From NCBI GenBank assembly GCA_020051025.1, contig JAGVJS010000338.1:1-11939 (forward strand): a stretch of DNA of 11,939 nt, written 5' to 3'. The DNA comes from Sphingobium sp. GTDB taxonomy: Bacteria > Pseudomonadota > Alphaproteobacteria > Sphingomonadales > Sphingomonadaceae. The position numbers and the translations under genes are program-made. The notes below the pieces were generated by a model. That model saw nothing but the letters and a program-made list of their open reading frames with translations, made no database searches and was not told the DNA's origin. Each line of letters begins with the position of its first letter. Positions within the stretch are counted from its first letter, which is position 1. Below, piece after piece: positions 1-7,435 of the stretch.

Positions 1-75
1 CCATTGCAGCAGCCCGGCCGCACCCAGCGCCAGCACCACCACCCCGGCGATCAGGGCCAGACGGGACCGTCGCAT
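1..75 (-). CDS. N-terminus of a membrane-anchored or secreted protein, probably PrsT-like (partial, runs off left edge)
   Basis: Only the first 25 codons are inside the window. The ATG lies 5 bp beyond the prsR stop on the same strand, so it is almost certainly the next gene of the operon. The visible peptide starts MRRSRLALIAGVVVLALGAA and continues GLLQW. It has three arginines followed by an uninterrupted hydrophobic stretch, the pattern of a signal peptide or signal anchor, so the mature protein should be periplasmic or anchored in the inner membrane. In XrtA/PEP-CTERM gene sets the gene after prsK-prsR is often prsT, a secreted TPR-repeat protein, which fits the position and the signal. 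No TPR repeat is visible here, so PrsT is an inference from context only. Confidence 0.55.
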   Translation of the reverse strand, partial: MRRSRLALIAGVVVLALGAAGLLQW

Positions 76-80
76 CGGCG

Positions 81-1445
81 TCAGCCCTGCATCTGATATT
101 GTTTGAGCAGGTCGTACAGCGTCGGCCGGCTGATCCCCAGCATCTTGGCTGCGCCGGAAATATTGCCATCGGTCCGGGCAATGGCGCGGCGAATGGCGCG
201 ACGATCCGCCATTTCCCGCGCCGCTTTCAGGTTGACGACGTCGCCACCATCGGCCCGCTCATCGTCCAGATCCAGGTCCGCGGCGGTGATCATCTTGCCG
301 TCAGCCATGATGACTGCGCGCTTCATGCGATTTTCGAGTTCGCGCACATTGCCCGGCCAGTTCCAGGCGTCGAGCGCCGCCAGCGCATCGGGCGCCAGCC
401 CCTTGACCTGCGGGTTCATGTCGCGCGCGAACCGCGTAAGAAAATGCCGCGCCAGCAGCGCCGGGTCGCCGGGCCGATCCTTGAGTGCAGGAATCCGGAT
501 CACGATTTCGGCGAGGCGGTAATACAGATCCTCGCGGAAGCTGCCAGCCTCGATCATCTGCTCGAGATTCTGGTGGGTCGCACACACGATCCGCGTGTCG
601 ACGGCGATGGGCTGACGCCCGCCGATCCGCTCGATCACCCGCTCCTGCAGGAAGCGCAACAGCTTCACCTGCAAGGTCAGCGGAATGTCACCCACCTCGT
701 CCAGAAACAATGTACCGCCTTGAGCCTGCTCGATCTTACCCGGCGTGGTCTTGATAGCACCGGTAAAGGCGCCTTTTTCATGGCCGAACAGTTCCGATTC
801 AAGCAACGTCTCAGGGATAGCCGCGCAGTTGATCGCAACAAAGGCGCCGCTGCGCCGCGGGCTGGCATCGTGCAGTCCCTGCGCCAGCAATTCCTTGCCG
901 GTGCCGCTCGCGCCAAGCAGCAGCACGGAAACCTGCGCGCCTGCCACCCGTTCGATCGTGCGCGCGACCTTCATCATTTCGGGCGCCCCCGAAATGATGC
1001 GACCCAGCACCCGGCCATCCTCCGGCGCGGTGTCGGCTAGCCGCGCATTTTCCCGTTCCAGTGCATGGACATGGAAGGCACGGCGGACGATCAGGCCCAG
1101 TTCGTCGATATCCACGGGCTTCTGGTAGAAATCATAGGCCCCGCCCGAAATCGCATCCAGCGCGCTTTCCCGCGCACCATGGCCGGATGCGACGATGACC
1201 TTGGTGTCCGGCTTGATCTTCAGCATCTCTGCCAGCGTGGCGAAGCCTTCGCTGGTTCCATCGGGATCGGGCGGCAGGCCCAGATCGAGCGTGACCACAG
1301 CGGGCGCTTCTGCCCGCAGCATCTCGATCGCTTCCTGCCGATCGCCAGCGATGAAAAGCTGATAATCCTCATAGGCCCAGCGCAATTGCCGTTGCAGGCC
1401 CGGATCATCCTCCACAATCAGCAATTTAGGGCGGGTGTCGCTCAT
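81..1445 (-). CDS. prsR: PrsR, sigma-54-dependent response regulator of the PEP-CTERM/exosortase system
   Basis: This is a 454-aa NtrC-type regulator. An N-terminal receiver domain (about 7-125) has the acidic pocket E12-D13-D14, phosphoacceptor D54 (in VVTLDLGLPP) and K109 in FYQKP. A central AAA+ sigma-54 interaction domain (about 148-385) has Walker A GASGTGKE at 178-185, the sigma-54-contacting GAFTGA at 225-230 and Walker B GGTLFLDE at 243-250. A C-terminal Fis-type helix-turn-helix lies at about 428-449. The start overlaps the prsK stop as TGATG, implying translational coupling with its partner kinase. In the PEP-CTERM family PrsR is phosphorylated by PrsK and activates RpoN-dependent promoters of PEP-CTERM protein genes. 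All key residues are intact. The regulator class is certain; the PrsR name rests on domain order plus the adjacent PrsK and sugar transferase. Confidence 0.95.
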   Translation of the reverse strand: MSDTRPKLLIVEDDPGLQRQLRWAYEDYQLFIAGDRQEAIEMLRAEAPAVVTLDLGLPPDPDGTSEGFATLAEMLKIKPDTKVIVASGHGARESALDAISGGAYDFYQKPVDIDELGLIVRRAFHVHALERENARLADTAPEDGRVLGRIISGAPEMMKVARTIERVAGAQVSVLLLGASGTGKELLAQGLHDASPRRSGAFVAINCAAIPETLLESELFGHEKGAFTGAIKTTPGKIEQAQGGTLFLDEVGDIPLTLQVKLLRFLQERVIERIGGRQPIAVDTRIVCATHQNLEQMIEAGSFREDLYYRLAEIVIRIPALKDRPGDPALLARHFLTRFARDMNPQVKGLAPDALAALDAWNWPGNVRELENRMKRAVIMADGKMITAADLDLDDERADGGDVVNLKAAREMADRRAIRRAIARTDGNISGAAKMLGISRPTLYDLLKQYQMQG

Positions 1446-3517
1446 CAGGCGGCCTTTTCCTGTCTATCGTTATCGGGCGCCAGCGGCAGGCGCAATGTAA
1501 AGCGGCTGCCGGCGCCAGGTTTGCTTTCCACTTCGACCCGTCCGCCCATGGCCTGGGCCAGGGTTCGCGCCTCGAACGCGCCCAGGCCAAAGCCCGCCGC
1601 TTTGCTGGAGGAGAAGGGCTTGAACAGATCCCGGCGGATATATTCTGCGCTCATACCCTTGCCCCGATCGATGATGGCCACCACTGCCTCGCCGGCTTCG
1701 GCGGACAGGTGCAGGTCGACCGGACTGCCTGGCGCGCTAGCGTCGATGGCATTTTGCAGCAGGTGGGTAACGATCTGCTCGACCCGCGCCGGATCCGCCA
1801 AGGCCAGTGGCGCATCGCCGCTGACATGCACCGGATGCTGGCGTGCCCGGGTCCGCGCGACTTGTTGCAACAGGTCGATCAACGCCATGGGGCGCGGCTC
1901 TTCCGTTCGTCCCTTATTATGCTGGGACAGGCGAGCGAGCATGTCGTTCATCTTGCCCACCGACTCTTTGAGTGTCAGCACCATGTCGGCGCGAAACTCG
2001 GGATTGTCGGCATGACGCTCCGCATTGCGAGATAGGAGCGACAACTGGCTCACCAGATTTTTGACATCATGAATGATGAAGGCAAATCGGCGGTTGAATT
2101 CCTCAAACCGCTGGGCGTCATCCAGCGCCTGCTGCCCCTGCGCCTCACTGATATGAGTCGCCGCCTGTCGCCCGGCCGCGCGCAGCATGTCGAAATCTTC
2201 CCAGTCCAGCCGCCGGTCGATCGGCGGCGGGGCCAGCAGCAACGCACCAATCATGCGACCGTAATGGATCAGCGGCACCAGCGCCCAAAAACGCCGATCC
2301 CGCGTCATCCAGTCAGGCAGGTCGAGCGCACCATCCCCGCTCTTCAAACGGCCGAGATCTACGATCCAGCCGCTTCGCTCCAGTTGCGCCACGAAAGCGG
2401 GCGCAGCCGTGCCGACGTCGGACAGGTCGCCGGTCCAGTTCCATTGCGTTTCGAATGCAAGCCCGCCCCGCTCATCACGCAGCAGAAGCAGCGCACCGGG
2501 GGAATCGGTTATATCGGCCATCGCCTTCGCTACTCGCTGGCCGAGGGGCGCGGCATCCTCACCGGGACGACCGATTGTATCGCCGAAACGCATCCATTCG
2601 GTCCGGTAATCATAACGATGCTGGAAGAAATGCTTGGCCACCTGCACCTTCCACAGCGCTCGCATTTGCGGTGAAGGCAGCAGTACCAGCGCGGTGACGG
2701 CGGTGAAGAATACAGCGGCGATCTCCACCACCCGCGCATAGGGACCGGCGATCAGTTCGATCAACACGGCAGCAGCCGTCAGAACCACGACATAGAGCCC
2801 CACCGCAACGATCGAGAGCGACTGGAAGGTGATAGCCCGCGACAATTGCAGCCGTCCCTCCATCCCTTTTCGCATCCCGACAGCAATCACCGGCGCCACA
2901 AGGCCCATCAGCAGTCCGCGCAATGCGTAAAGTTCGTTTACGCGGTGTGGCGCGAACCAGCAGATCGCGTAAAGGTTGAGGTCATAAGTCCACATTGCAG
3001 CCAGCGATCCCAGCAACAGCGAAACCCCGCCCCGCGCTCGAGAAGGCCATGCGGTGTAAAGATGGTGCACCAGCAGCAGGCTACCGATCGCGGTCATCAT
3101 GCGCAGGATCAGTGAACAGGTGACAAGCGCGCGATGCAGATCACTGACCGGCGACAACTGCCGCCAGATAAGGTCCGTGAAGGTCTGCATCATCAGCAAC
3201 CCTGCCACAGCAAGATAGACGGCAGTGACCGCCATGGTCGGCCCGGCCCGGCCCACAGGTCCACGTCGCAGCATGACATACATGGCTAGTAACCAGGCCG
3301 CGTTGCGGATGCTTTCGCCGATGCCCGACAACGGCTTCGACACGCCGCCAAAGGAAACGTAGAGCGCCCAGCAGGATGTCAGCAGCAGCGCAGCGGCCAG
3401 CAGGCGCGGCTCGGGCGCTTCTCCCCGACGGCGGAGCAGAAAGATACCCAGTGCCGCGAACAGCACCGCAGCAAGCGCATGGCCCCAGTCGCCGACAAAT
3501 TGAAGGAGCGCGCCCAT
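1445..3517 (-). CDS. prsK: PrsK, multi-pass membrane histidine kinase of the PEP-CTERM/exosortase system
   Basis: This is a 690-aa integral membrane sensor kinase. Residues 1 to about 290 contain eight or so hydrophobic segments with short loops and no large periplasmic sensor domain. The motif KHFFQHRYDYRTEWMRF that follows is typical of PrsK. A GAF-like region spans about 310-460. The phosphoacceptor is H483 in FAFIIHDVKN, an HDxKN-type H-box. The ATPase domain has an N-box (HLLQNAIDA, near 584-592), a G1 box (DRGKGMS, near 616) and a G2 box (GFGLGAFEA, near 640), so it looks catalytically competent. It starts 13 bp after the sugar transferase stop and overlaps prsR by one base. In the family it signals to PrsR to induce PEP-CTERM surface proteins. 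The stimulus is unknown; the membrane-embedded N-terminus suggests that the envelope itself is sensed. Confidence 0.94.
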   Translation of the reverse strand: MGALLQFVGDWGHALAAVLFAALGIFLLRRRGEAPEPRLLAAALLLTSCWALYVSFGGVSKPLSGIGESIRNAAWLLAMYVMLRRGPVGRAGPTMAVTAVYLAVAGLLMMQTFTDLIWRQLSPVSDLHRALVTCSLILRMMTAIGSLLLVHHLYTAWPSRARGGVSLLLGSLAAMWTYDLNLYAICWFAPHRVNELYALRGLLMGLVAPVIAVGMRKGMEGRLQLSRAITFQSLSIVAVGLYVVVLTAAAVLIELIAGPYARVVEIAAVFFTAVTALVLLPSPQMRALWKVQVAKHFFQHRYDYRTEWMRFGDTIGRPGEDAAPLGQRVAKAMADITDSPGALLLLRDERGGLAFETQWNWTGDLSDVGTAAPAFVAQLERSGWIVDLGRLKSGDGALDLPDWMTRDRRFWALVPLIHYGRMIGALLLAPPPIDRRLDWEDFDMLRAAGRQAATHISEAQGQQALDDAQRFEEFNRRFAFIIHDVKNLVSQLSLLSRNAERHADNPEFRADMVLTLKESVGKMNDMLARLSQHNKGRTEEPRPMALIDLLQQVARTRARQHPVHVSGDAPLALADPARVEQIVTHLLQNAIDASAPGSPVDLHLSAEAGEAVVAIIDRGKGMSAEYIRRDLFKPFSSSKAAGFGLGAFEARTLAQAMGGRVEVESKPGAGSRFTLRLPLAPDNDRQEKAA

Positions 3518-3530
3518 CGCCTGCCTGGCC

Positions 3531-4919
3531 TCAGCGTGCGCCGTCGGGCCAGAGCACCACCCGCAGGGTCTGGATCAGGATCAACAGATCCAGAAAGGGC
3601 GTGTAATTCTTCGCGTAATAGAGGTCATATTCCAGCTTGTGCCGGGCATCCTCGATCGACGCGCCATAGGGGTAGTTGATCTGCGCCCAGCCAGTAATGC
3701 CGGGCTTTACCATATGGCGTTCAGCATAGTAGCGCAGATGCTGCTCCAGATCTTCGACGAACTGACGCCGTTCCGGGCGCGGCCCGACAAAGCTCATCTC
3801 GCCCTTCAGCACCGTCCAGGTCTGCGGCAGTTCATCGATACGCAGTTTGCGCAGCCAATAGCCCAGGCGTGTGATGCGCGGATCGTCCTTTTCGGCCCAG
3901 ACGGCCTGCCCGTTGACCTCCGCATCCAACCGCATGGTACGCAGCTTCACGATCCAGAATTCCTGGCCATAAAGGCCGACGCGCTGCTGGCGATAGAAAG
4001 CCGGTCCCTTGCTGTCGAGCTTCACCAGGATCGCCGCGAGCAGGATGACGGGGCCGGTCAGAGCCAGCAGGAGAGAACTGGCGATCACATCGAAAAGTCG
4101 CTTGGCGATACTCGACAGGCGACGGCCTGCGGAGAAGCCGTCCGAAAAGATCAGCCAGCTAGGGTTGACGCTGGCCAGGTCGACGCGTCCCGTCTCGCGC
4201 TCCAGGAAGGTCGAGATTTCGTTCACATGGACGCCGGTCGTCTTGATCCGCAGCAAATCCTGTAGCGGCAACGCGTTGCGCCGTTCCTCCAAAGCCAGCA
4301 CCACTTCGCTGGCGTTCAGCCGAACGACAAAGTCGGACAGGTTGAACACGGCATCGCGGTTGATCGCTTCGGGAATGATCTGCGGCCCGTCATTCATGGC
4401 GATGAAGCCGACCACCAGAAATCCGGCACCGCGCTTCTGCTCCAGTTCCTTGATCCGATTGGCACGGTTGCCCGCGCCCAGCACGACCAGTCGCCGCTTG
4501 AATGCCTCCCCGCCCAGCATTGATCCGAGCAGCAGCCGCACCATCACCAACAGGCCCATGGCCAGCCCCATGGCGTAAAGCGAATTGGACCGCCACAGCG
4601 TCATGCCGGGCAGCAGGAAATAAAGGACCGACAGGAAAATCACGCCCAGCGACACCGCCACAAGCAAGCGCGCGAACGCGAAACGGATCGATTGCAGCGC
4701 CTCGGTGCCATAGACGCCGACCGCAATCATGCCGGTCTGAATGGCGATGCCAAAACTGATCAGCGGCCCCATACGGGTCATCACATGATCGACATCCATG
4801 CCGATCTGCCGCGCACGCAAGATCCAGCCGCCCTCGGCCGCGCAGAGCAGCAGCGCAAAATCAAGCAGTCCCAGCAGCAGCACCGCATGCGGTACATAAT
4901 GTTTGAACAGCCTTATCAT
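3531..4919 (-). CDS. Polyprenyl-phosphate sugar-1-phosphate transferase, XrtA/PEP-CTERM-associated
   Basis: It initiates exopolysaccharide repeat-unit synthesis by moving a sugar-1-phosphate from a nucleotide sugar to undecaprenyl phosphate at the inner membrane. I use the ATG at 4919 (protein begins MIRLFKHYVP, 462 aa), the form typical of the PEP-CTERM-associated members. The frame stays open to 5033, but the extra residues are Pro/Arg-rich and unlike the family. Four TM helices lie at about 12-30, 50-70, 82-104 and 112-132. A Rossmann-like segment follows (RRLVVLGAGNRANR, 142 onward), then a membrane helix near 275-298. The catalytic bacterial sugar transferase domain has KRLFD, DPRIT, RIDELPQ (Asp362-Glu363 pair), GEMSFVGPRPE and KPGITGWAQ. 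It is the first gene of the operon with prsK and prsR, supporting co-expression of matrix polysaccharide and PEP-CTERM proteins. The sugar specificity cannot be read. Confidence 0.92.
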   Translation of the reverse strand: MIRLFKHYVPHAVLLLGLLDFALLLCAAEGGWILRARQIGMDVDHVMTRMGPLISFGIAIQTGMIAVGVYGTEALQSIRFAFARLLVAVSLGVIFLSVLYFLLPGMTLWRSNSLYAMGLAMGLLVMVRLLLGSMLGGEAFKRRLVVLGAGNRANRIKELEQKRGAGFLVVGFIAMNDGPQIIPEAINRDAVFNLSDFVVRLNASEVVLALEERRNALPLQDLLRIKTTGVHVNEISTFLERETGRVDLASVNPSWLIFSDGFSAGRRLSSIAKRLFDVIASSLLLALTGPVILLAAILVKLDSKGPAFYRQQRVGLYGQEFWIVKLRTMRLDAEVNGQAVWAEKDDPRITRLGYWLRKLRIDELPQTWTVLKGEMSFVGPRPERRQFVEDLEQHLRYYAERHMVKPGITGWAQINYPYGASIEDARHKLEYDLYYAKNYTPFLDLLILIQTLRVVLWPDGAR

Positions 4920-4977
4920 CGTCACGCATATCCTGCTGGTCGCCGGGCTGGCGCGCCTTCCGGGGAGCCGGGCTTGT

Positions 4978-4994
4978 CTTACAGGGCATGTAAG
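4978..4994. promoter_or_regulatory. Inverted repeat upstream of the EPS/PEP-CTERM operon
   Basis: CTTACAGGGCATGTAAG is a 6-bp inverted repeat (CTTACA/TGTAAG) with a 5-bp centre. It lies about 60 bp before the chosen start of the sugar transferase, in a 247-bp stretch (4920-5166) without a gene. It has no T-tract, so it looks more like an operator or a short leader hairpin than a terminator. I see no convincing sigma-70 or sigma-54 promoter for the operon. The binding protein is unknown. Confidence 0.35.
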
Positions 4995-5166
4995 ATAATC
5001 CGACAGTGGAGGCACCCTGCCCGACAATGGCAAAGAAATGCTGAATCTGATTGCAACTGTTTGCAGACATATGGCGCAAGGACTGCGAGGGACGGTTTAG
5101 CCAGCGCAGCCAACGATGGAAATCATCCAATGAATAGTCCGATCGATCGAACCGATCAGGCGGTCC

Positions 5167-5439
5167 TCAATGCTCGTTGCGCAGCGTGTCGGCAGCATTG
5201 CGGGCCGCTTCACCCACGATCTTTGCCGCATCGTCCACCGATCCGGCAGCCTGCGTGACCTTATCGGCCTGCGCATCGCCGCGCCGTTCATTGGTCAGGT
5301 AGAAAAAAGCAATGGCAAGGATCAGCGCAATGGCAATCAGCGCGAAGACTACCCCGCTGCCACTCGACCGTTTGACAACCGAAACATGAGGCGAGACCGG
5401 GGACCGTTCCTCATCCCGGCCAAAGGGTGCGTCACCCAT
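5167..5439 (-). CDS. Small single-TM protein with LEA-like helical C-terminus, predicted EcfG-regulated
   Basis: This is a 90-aa protein I do not recognise by name. Residues 1-28 are polar, a single hydrophobic helix spans about 29-49 (VVFALIAIALILAIAFFYL), and the remainder is an Ala/Asp/Lys/Arg-rich amphipathic helix (QADKVTQAAGSVDDAAKIVG and onward) resembling LEA-type or apolipoprotein-like repeats. The lysine and arginine before the TM segment suggest N-in, C-out topology, so the helix would lie in the periplasm. The ribosome-binding site is strong (AAGGAG with 7 bases before ATG). A perfect EcfG promoter sits just upstream, so stress induction is expected. It follows ecfG on the same strand but has its own promoter. 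A role in envelope protection is only a guess. Confidence 0.8.
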   Translation of the reverse strand: MGDAPFGRDEERSPVSPHVSVVKRSSGSGVVFALIAIALILAIAFFYLTNERRGDAQADKVTQAAGSVDDAAKIVGEAARNAADTLRNEH

Positions 5440-5463
5440 ATATTCTCTCCTTCATGTCCGCAT

Positions 5464-5489
5464 AACGGACAAGGGGAGCCGAACGTTCC
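5464..5489 (-). promoter_or_regulatory. EcfG-type promoter for the 90-aa protein gene
   Basis: On the minus strand GGAAC (5489-5485) is followed after exactly 17 bases by CGTT (5467-5464). This matches the alphaproteobacterial EcfG consensus GGAAC-N16/17-CGTT. The -10 element lies 24 bp before the ATG at 5439, leaving room for a short leader with a strong Shine-Dalgarno. The -35 element begins 3 bp after the ecfG stop codon, so the gene has its own promoter even though it follows ecfG. Confidence 0.8.
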
Positions 5490-5491
5490 GG

Positions 5492-6202
5492 TCAATCATC
5501 CTCTTGCGTGGCATTGGCGCTACGCCCGCGGCTCAACCGATCGACATCATCCATGATCTCGTCCAGCACCGCGGTTTCGGTCGTTTCCTGAGTGCGGCGC
5601 GACGGCAGGTCTCCGCTCTCCAATATCTGCTCCAGCGCCGCGCGACCGCGCGCCACGCGGCTCTTGATCGTGCCGACCGCCACACCGCAAATCTCGGCCG
5701 CCTCTTCATAGGCAAAGCCGCCAGCGCCAACCAGAATCAGCGCCTCGCGCTGAGGCTGAGGCAATTGCAACAAGGCACGCTGCATATCGGACAGTTCAAC
5801 ATGCTTGTCCTGTCCCGCAGGCGCAGCAAGAATACGATCCGCGGTCAGATCGTCCCAGTCACCGCGAAACCGCGAACGGCGCATCTGCGAAAGATAGTGG
5901 TTGCGCAGGATGATGAAGGTCCAGGCGCGCATATTCGTGCCAGCCTGGAAACGATTACGCGCCGCCCATGCCTTCAGCAGGGTTTCCTGCACCAGATCGT
6001 CGGCCACATCCCGGTTGCCCGATAGCGACCGGCCAAAGGCGCGCAGGTGGGGGATAACGGCGGCCAATTCCCGTTTGAAATCAGAATCGGACAGAGTCGC
6101 ACGCTCCTCGATCCCGCTGATTTCGCCAACGTCCTCATCCATGGGAACAACCCCCATACCGGATTCCGCATCCGCCGCATGAACCGACGTCGTCAAAGCC
6201 AT
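5492..6202 (-). CDS. ecfG: EcfG, general stress response ECF sigma factor
   Basis: It is the ECF sigma factor that directs RNA polymerase to GGAAC/CGTT promoters under stress. The sigma-2 region (about 47-112) includes DDLVQETLLKAW and the MRAWTFIILRNHYLSQMRR core. The sigma-4 region (about 140-191) contains the HTH YEEAAEICGVAVGTIKSRVA. As written it has 236 residues, longer than most EcfG proteins. The excess is about 40 acidic residues at the N-terminus and an acidic tail after residue 195 (TAVLDEIMDDVDRL). The start is uncertain: ATG 6202 has a weak GGA, while in-frame ATGs at 6157 and 6142 would give 221 or 216 aa. It lies 57 bp after the 43-aa peptide gene, whose EcfG promoter probably also transcribes ecfG, giving autoregulation. 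NepR is its expected anti-sigma partner. Confidence 0.93.
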   Translation of the reverse strand: MALTTSVHAADAESGMGVVPMDEDVGEISGIEERATLSDSDFKRELAAVIPHLRAFGRSLSGNRDVADDLVQETLLKAWAARNRFQAGTNMRAWTFIILRNHYLSQMRRSRFRGDWDDLTADRILAAPAGQDKHVELSDMQRALLQLPQPQREALILVGAGGFAYEEAAEICGVAVGTIKSRVARGRAALEQILESGDLPSRRTQETTETAVLDEIMDDVDRLSRGRSANATQEDD

Positions 6203-6259
6203 AAGTGCATCCGTACCCTAAACCGATCACTGCCAAGAACCAACTTTCCGTTCTGTCGC

Positions 6260-6391
6260 TTATCGCCAGATCACCATGAGCATGGCGAAGATCGCCAGTG
6301 CCAAGGAGATGGCGAGTACGTAGCGCACCGCATGAGGGGTGGCGCCTGCGCGCGCGTCATCGGTTGCGATATGTCTTTCCTGCTCGGCCAT
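6260..6391 (-). CDS. 43-aa single-TM peptide between phyR and ecfG, predicted EcfG-regulated
   Basis: This short gene codes for MAEQERHIATDDARAGATPH followed by AVRYVLAISLALAIFAMLMV and IWR. It has a polar N-terminus of about 20 residues and one C-terminal membrane helix (about 23-41), like a small tail-anchored protein. Three signals support it as real: a strong Shine-Dalgarno (GGGAG, 7 bases before ATG), a perfect EcfG promoter 29 bp before the ATG, and a position within the phyR-ecfG cluster. It ends 57 bp before ecfG and probably shares its transcript. I know no named family for it. It could be a stress-induced membrane peptide, or a modulator of the sensor or sigma factor, but nothing in the sequence decides this. 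Confidence 0.78.
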   Translation of the reverse strand: MAEQERHIATDDARAGATPHAVRYVLAISLALAIFAMLMVIWR

Positions 6392-6420
6392 GACACGTCT
6401 CCCGATCGTTACGCATCATT

Positions 6421-6445
6421 AACGCAGCGCTCCGATCGGGGTTCC
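6421..6445 (-). promoter_or_regulatory. EcfG-type promoter for the 43-aa peptide and ecfG
   Basis: On the minus strand GGAAC (6445-6441) and CGTT (6424-6421) are separated by exactly 16 bases, a perfect match to the EcfG consensus. It lies 21 bp after the phyR stop and 29 bp before the peptide start. No other GGAAC occurs on this strand between here and ecfG, so it is the likely source of autoregulated ecfG transcription in addition to any read-through from phyR. Confidence 0.85.
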
Positions 6446-6466
6446 GTGACTTTCTGGCCGCTCCCA

Positions 6467-7258
6467 TCAGGCAGGCGCAGTCGCCTCGTCGAAGAAAAGC
6501 GCCTGCGAAATTGCAGCCTTCACCGTGGAGCGTTGGAAAGGCTTGGTGATAAGGAAAGTCGGCTCCGGCCGCTCTCCCGTCAACAACCGCTCGGGGAAGG
6601 CGGTTATGAAGATCACCGGCACCGAAAATTCGGCGAGAATATCCTTCACCGCATCAATGCCGCTGCTGTCGTCAGCCAGCTGAATGTCGGCCAGCACCAG
6701 CCCGGGCCGATCAGCCAGCGCCTCACGAACCGCATCCTCGCGGGTTACGGCGATGGCCGTAACATCATGGCCCAGATCGCGCACGATCGTCTCGATATCC
6801 ATCGCGATGATCGGTTCGTCCTCAATGATCAGCACCTTGGCGCGAGTCTGCGCCTCAATTTCCCCTAACGCTTCTTCGACCAGCGCCTCGACATCGCTAC
6901 TGTCGAGATCGATCAGATAGGATACGTCATCGACGGTGAAGCCTTCCAGTGCGGTAAGCAGCAACGCCTGGCGCGGCAAGGGCGTCAACCGGGCAAGCCG
7001 AGCCTGGGCGATCGCCTCACGACCATTGCCACCTGAGTTGGGGAGGTCTTCCAGATGCGAGGATGACCAGATCGCCTGGAAGGTCTTGTAGAGGCCGAGG
7101 CGCGGATCAACATCGCTGGGAAATTCCTCCGGCGCCGCGACGATCGCTTCCAGCGCGGCGCGGACATAGGCATCGCCATGGGCCTGACTGCCGGTCAGCG
7201 CCCGGGCGTAGCGCCGCAGGAACGGAAGATGGGGGTGCAGTTGCTGTCCAAGCGACAT
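6467..7258 (-). CDS. phyR: PhyR, anti-anti-sigma response regulator of the general stress response
   Basis: This 263-aa protein has the diagnostic PhyR order. An EcfG-like sigma domain (about 1-130, ending VEEALGEIEAQ) comes first, followed by a C-terminal receiver domain (about 139-255). The receiver has E146-D147, phosphoacceptor D191 (LVLADIQLADD), T219 and K239 in FLITKPF, all intact. In the known mechanism phosphorylation frees the sigma-like domain to bind NepR, which releases EcfG. The ATG at 7258 follows a purine-rich leader (GGGAGAAG, the GAAG 8 bases away). It is divergent from nepR across a long intergenic region, and I found no exact EcfG promoter reading into it, so it may rely on a housekeeping promoter. 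Length and domains match the family, so the call is firm. Confidence 0.96.
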   Translation of the reverse strand: MSLGQQLHPHLPFLRRYARALTGSQAHGDAYVRAALEAIVAAPEEFPSDVDPRLGLYKTFQAIWSSSHLEDLPNSGGNGREAIAQARLARLTPLPRQALLLTALEGFTVDDVSYLIDLDSSDVEALVEEALGEIEAQTRAKVLIIEDEPIIAMDIETIVRDLGHDVTAIAVTREDAVREALADRPGLVLADIQLADDSSGIDAVKDILAEFSVPVIFITAFPERLLTGERPEPTFLITKPFQRSTVKAAISQALFFDEATAPA

Positions 7259-7406
7259 TGTTAAGTCTTCTCCCTGCCCTTGTTGGGCATCATTGTCCCG
7301 AAGCGCGGGAACGCTGCGAAGGATGGAATGTCCATATCATTATGACAACCCCCCGCCGCCCCATCGCCGCGCGCAAATGTGCGACGTAAAAAATGCTTCG
7401 TCGATT

Positions 7407-7431
7407 GGAACCATCGACATGCAAATTTGTT
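7407..7431 (+). promoter_or_regulatory. Probable EcfG-type promoter for nepR and the sensor gene
   Basis: GGAAC (7407-7411), 16 bases, then TGTT (7428-7431). It matches GGAAC-N16-CGTT except for the first base of the -10 element, and the GTT core is kept. It reads toward nepR with a predicted leader of about 150 bases to the GTG start. Control of nepR by EcfG would form a negative feedback loop, as known in several alphaproteobacteria. Confidence 0.6.
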
Positions 7432-7435
7432 TCGC

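Noticed and set aside
99..1040. 313-codon plus-strand ORF opposite prsR
   Set aside because: It is antisense to a gene with all domain motifs intact and its peptide is Arg/His/Gln-rich without family features; typical reverse-strand shadow in GC-rich DNA.
1065..2015. 316-codon plus-strand ORF opposite prsR and prsK
   Set aside because: It spans two well-supported genes on the other strand and has no recognisable domain.
4920..5033. N-terminal extension of the sugar transferase to an upstream start at 5033
   Set aside because: The extra 38 residues are unlike the family, which starts at MIRLFKHYVP, and they run through the inverted repeat region.
5072..5087. Sigma-54-like site TGGCGC-N5-CTGCG on the plus strand
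   Set aside because: It keeps GG-N10-GC but points away from the PEP-CTERM operon, toward a gene on the opposite strand, and its -12 half is poor.
5140..5149. CGATCGATCG palindrome after the 90-aa gene as a terminator
   Set aside because: It is a simple GATC-type repeat without a loop or T-tract.
7308..7332. GGAAC motif as a second EcfG promoter for nepR
   Set aside because: At 16 or 17 bases spacing the -10 would read TGTC or GTCC, without the GTT core.
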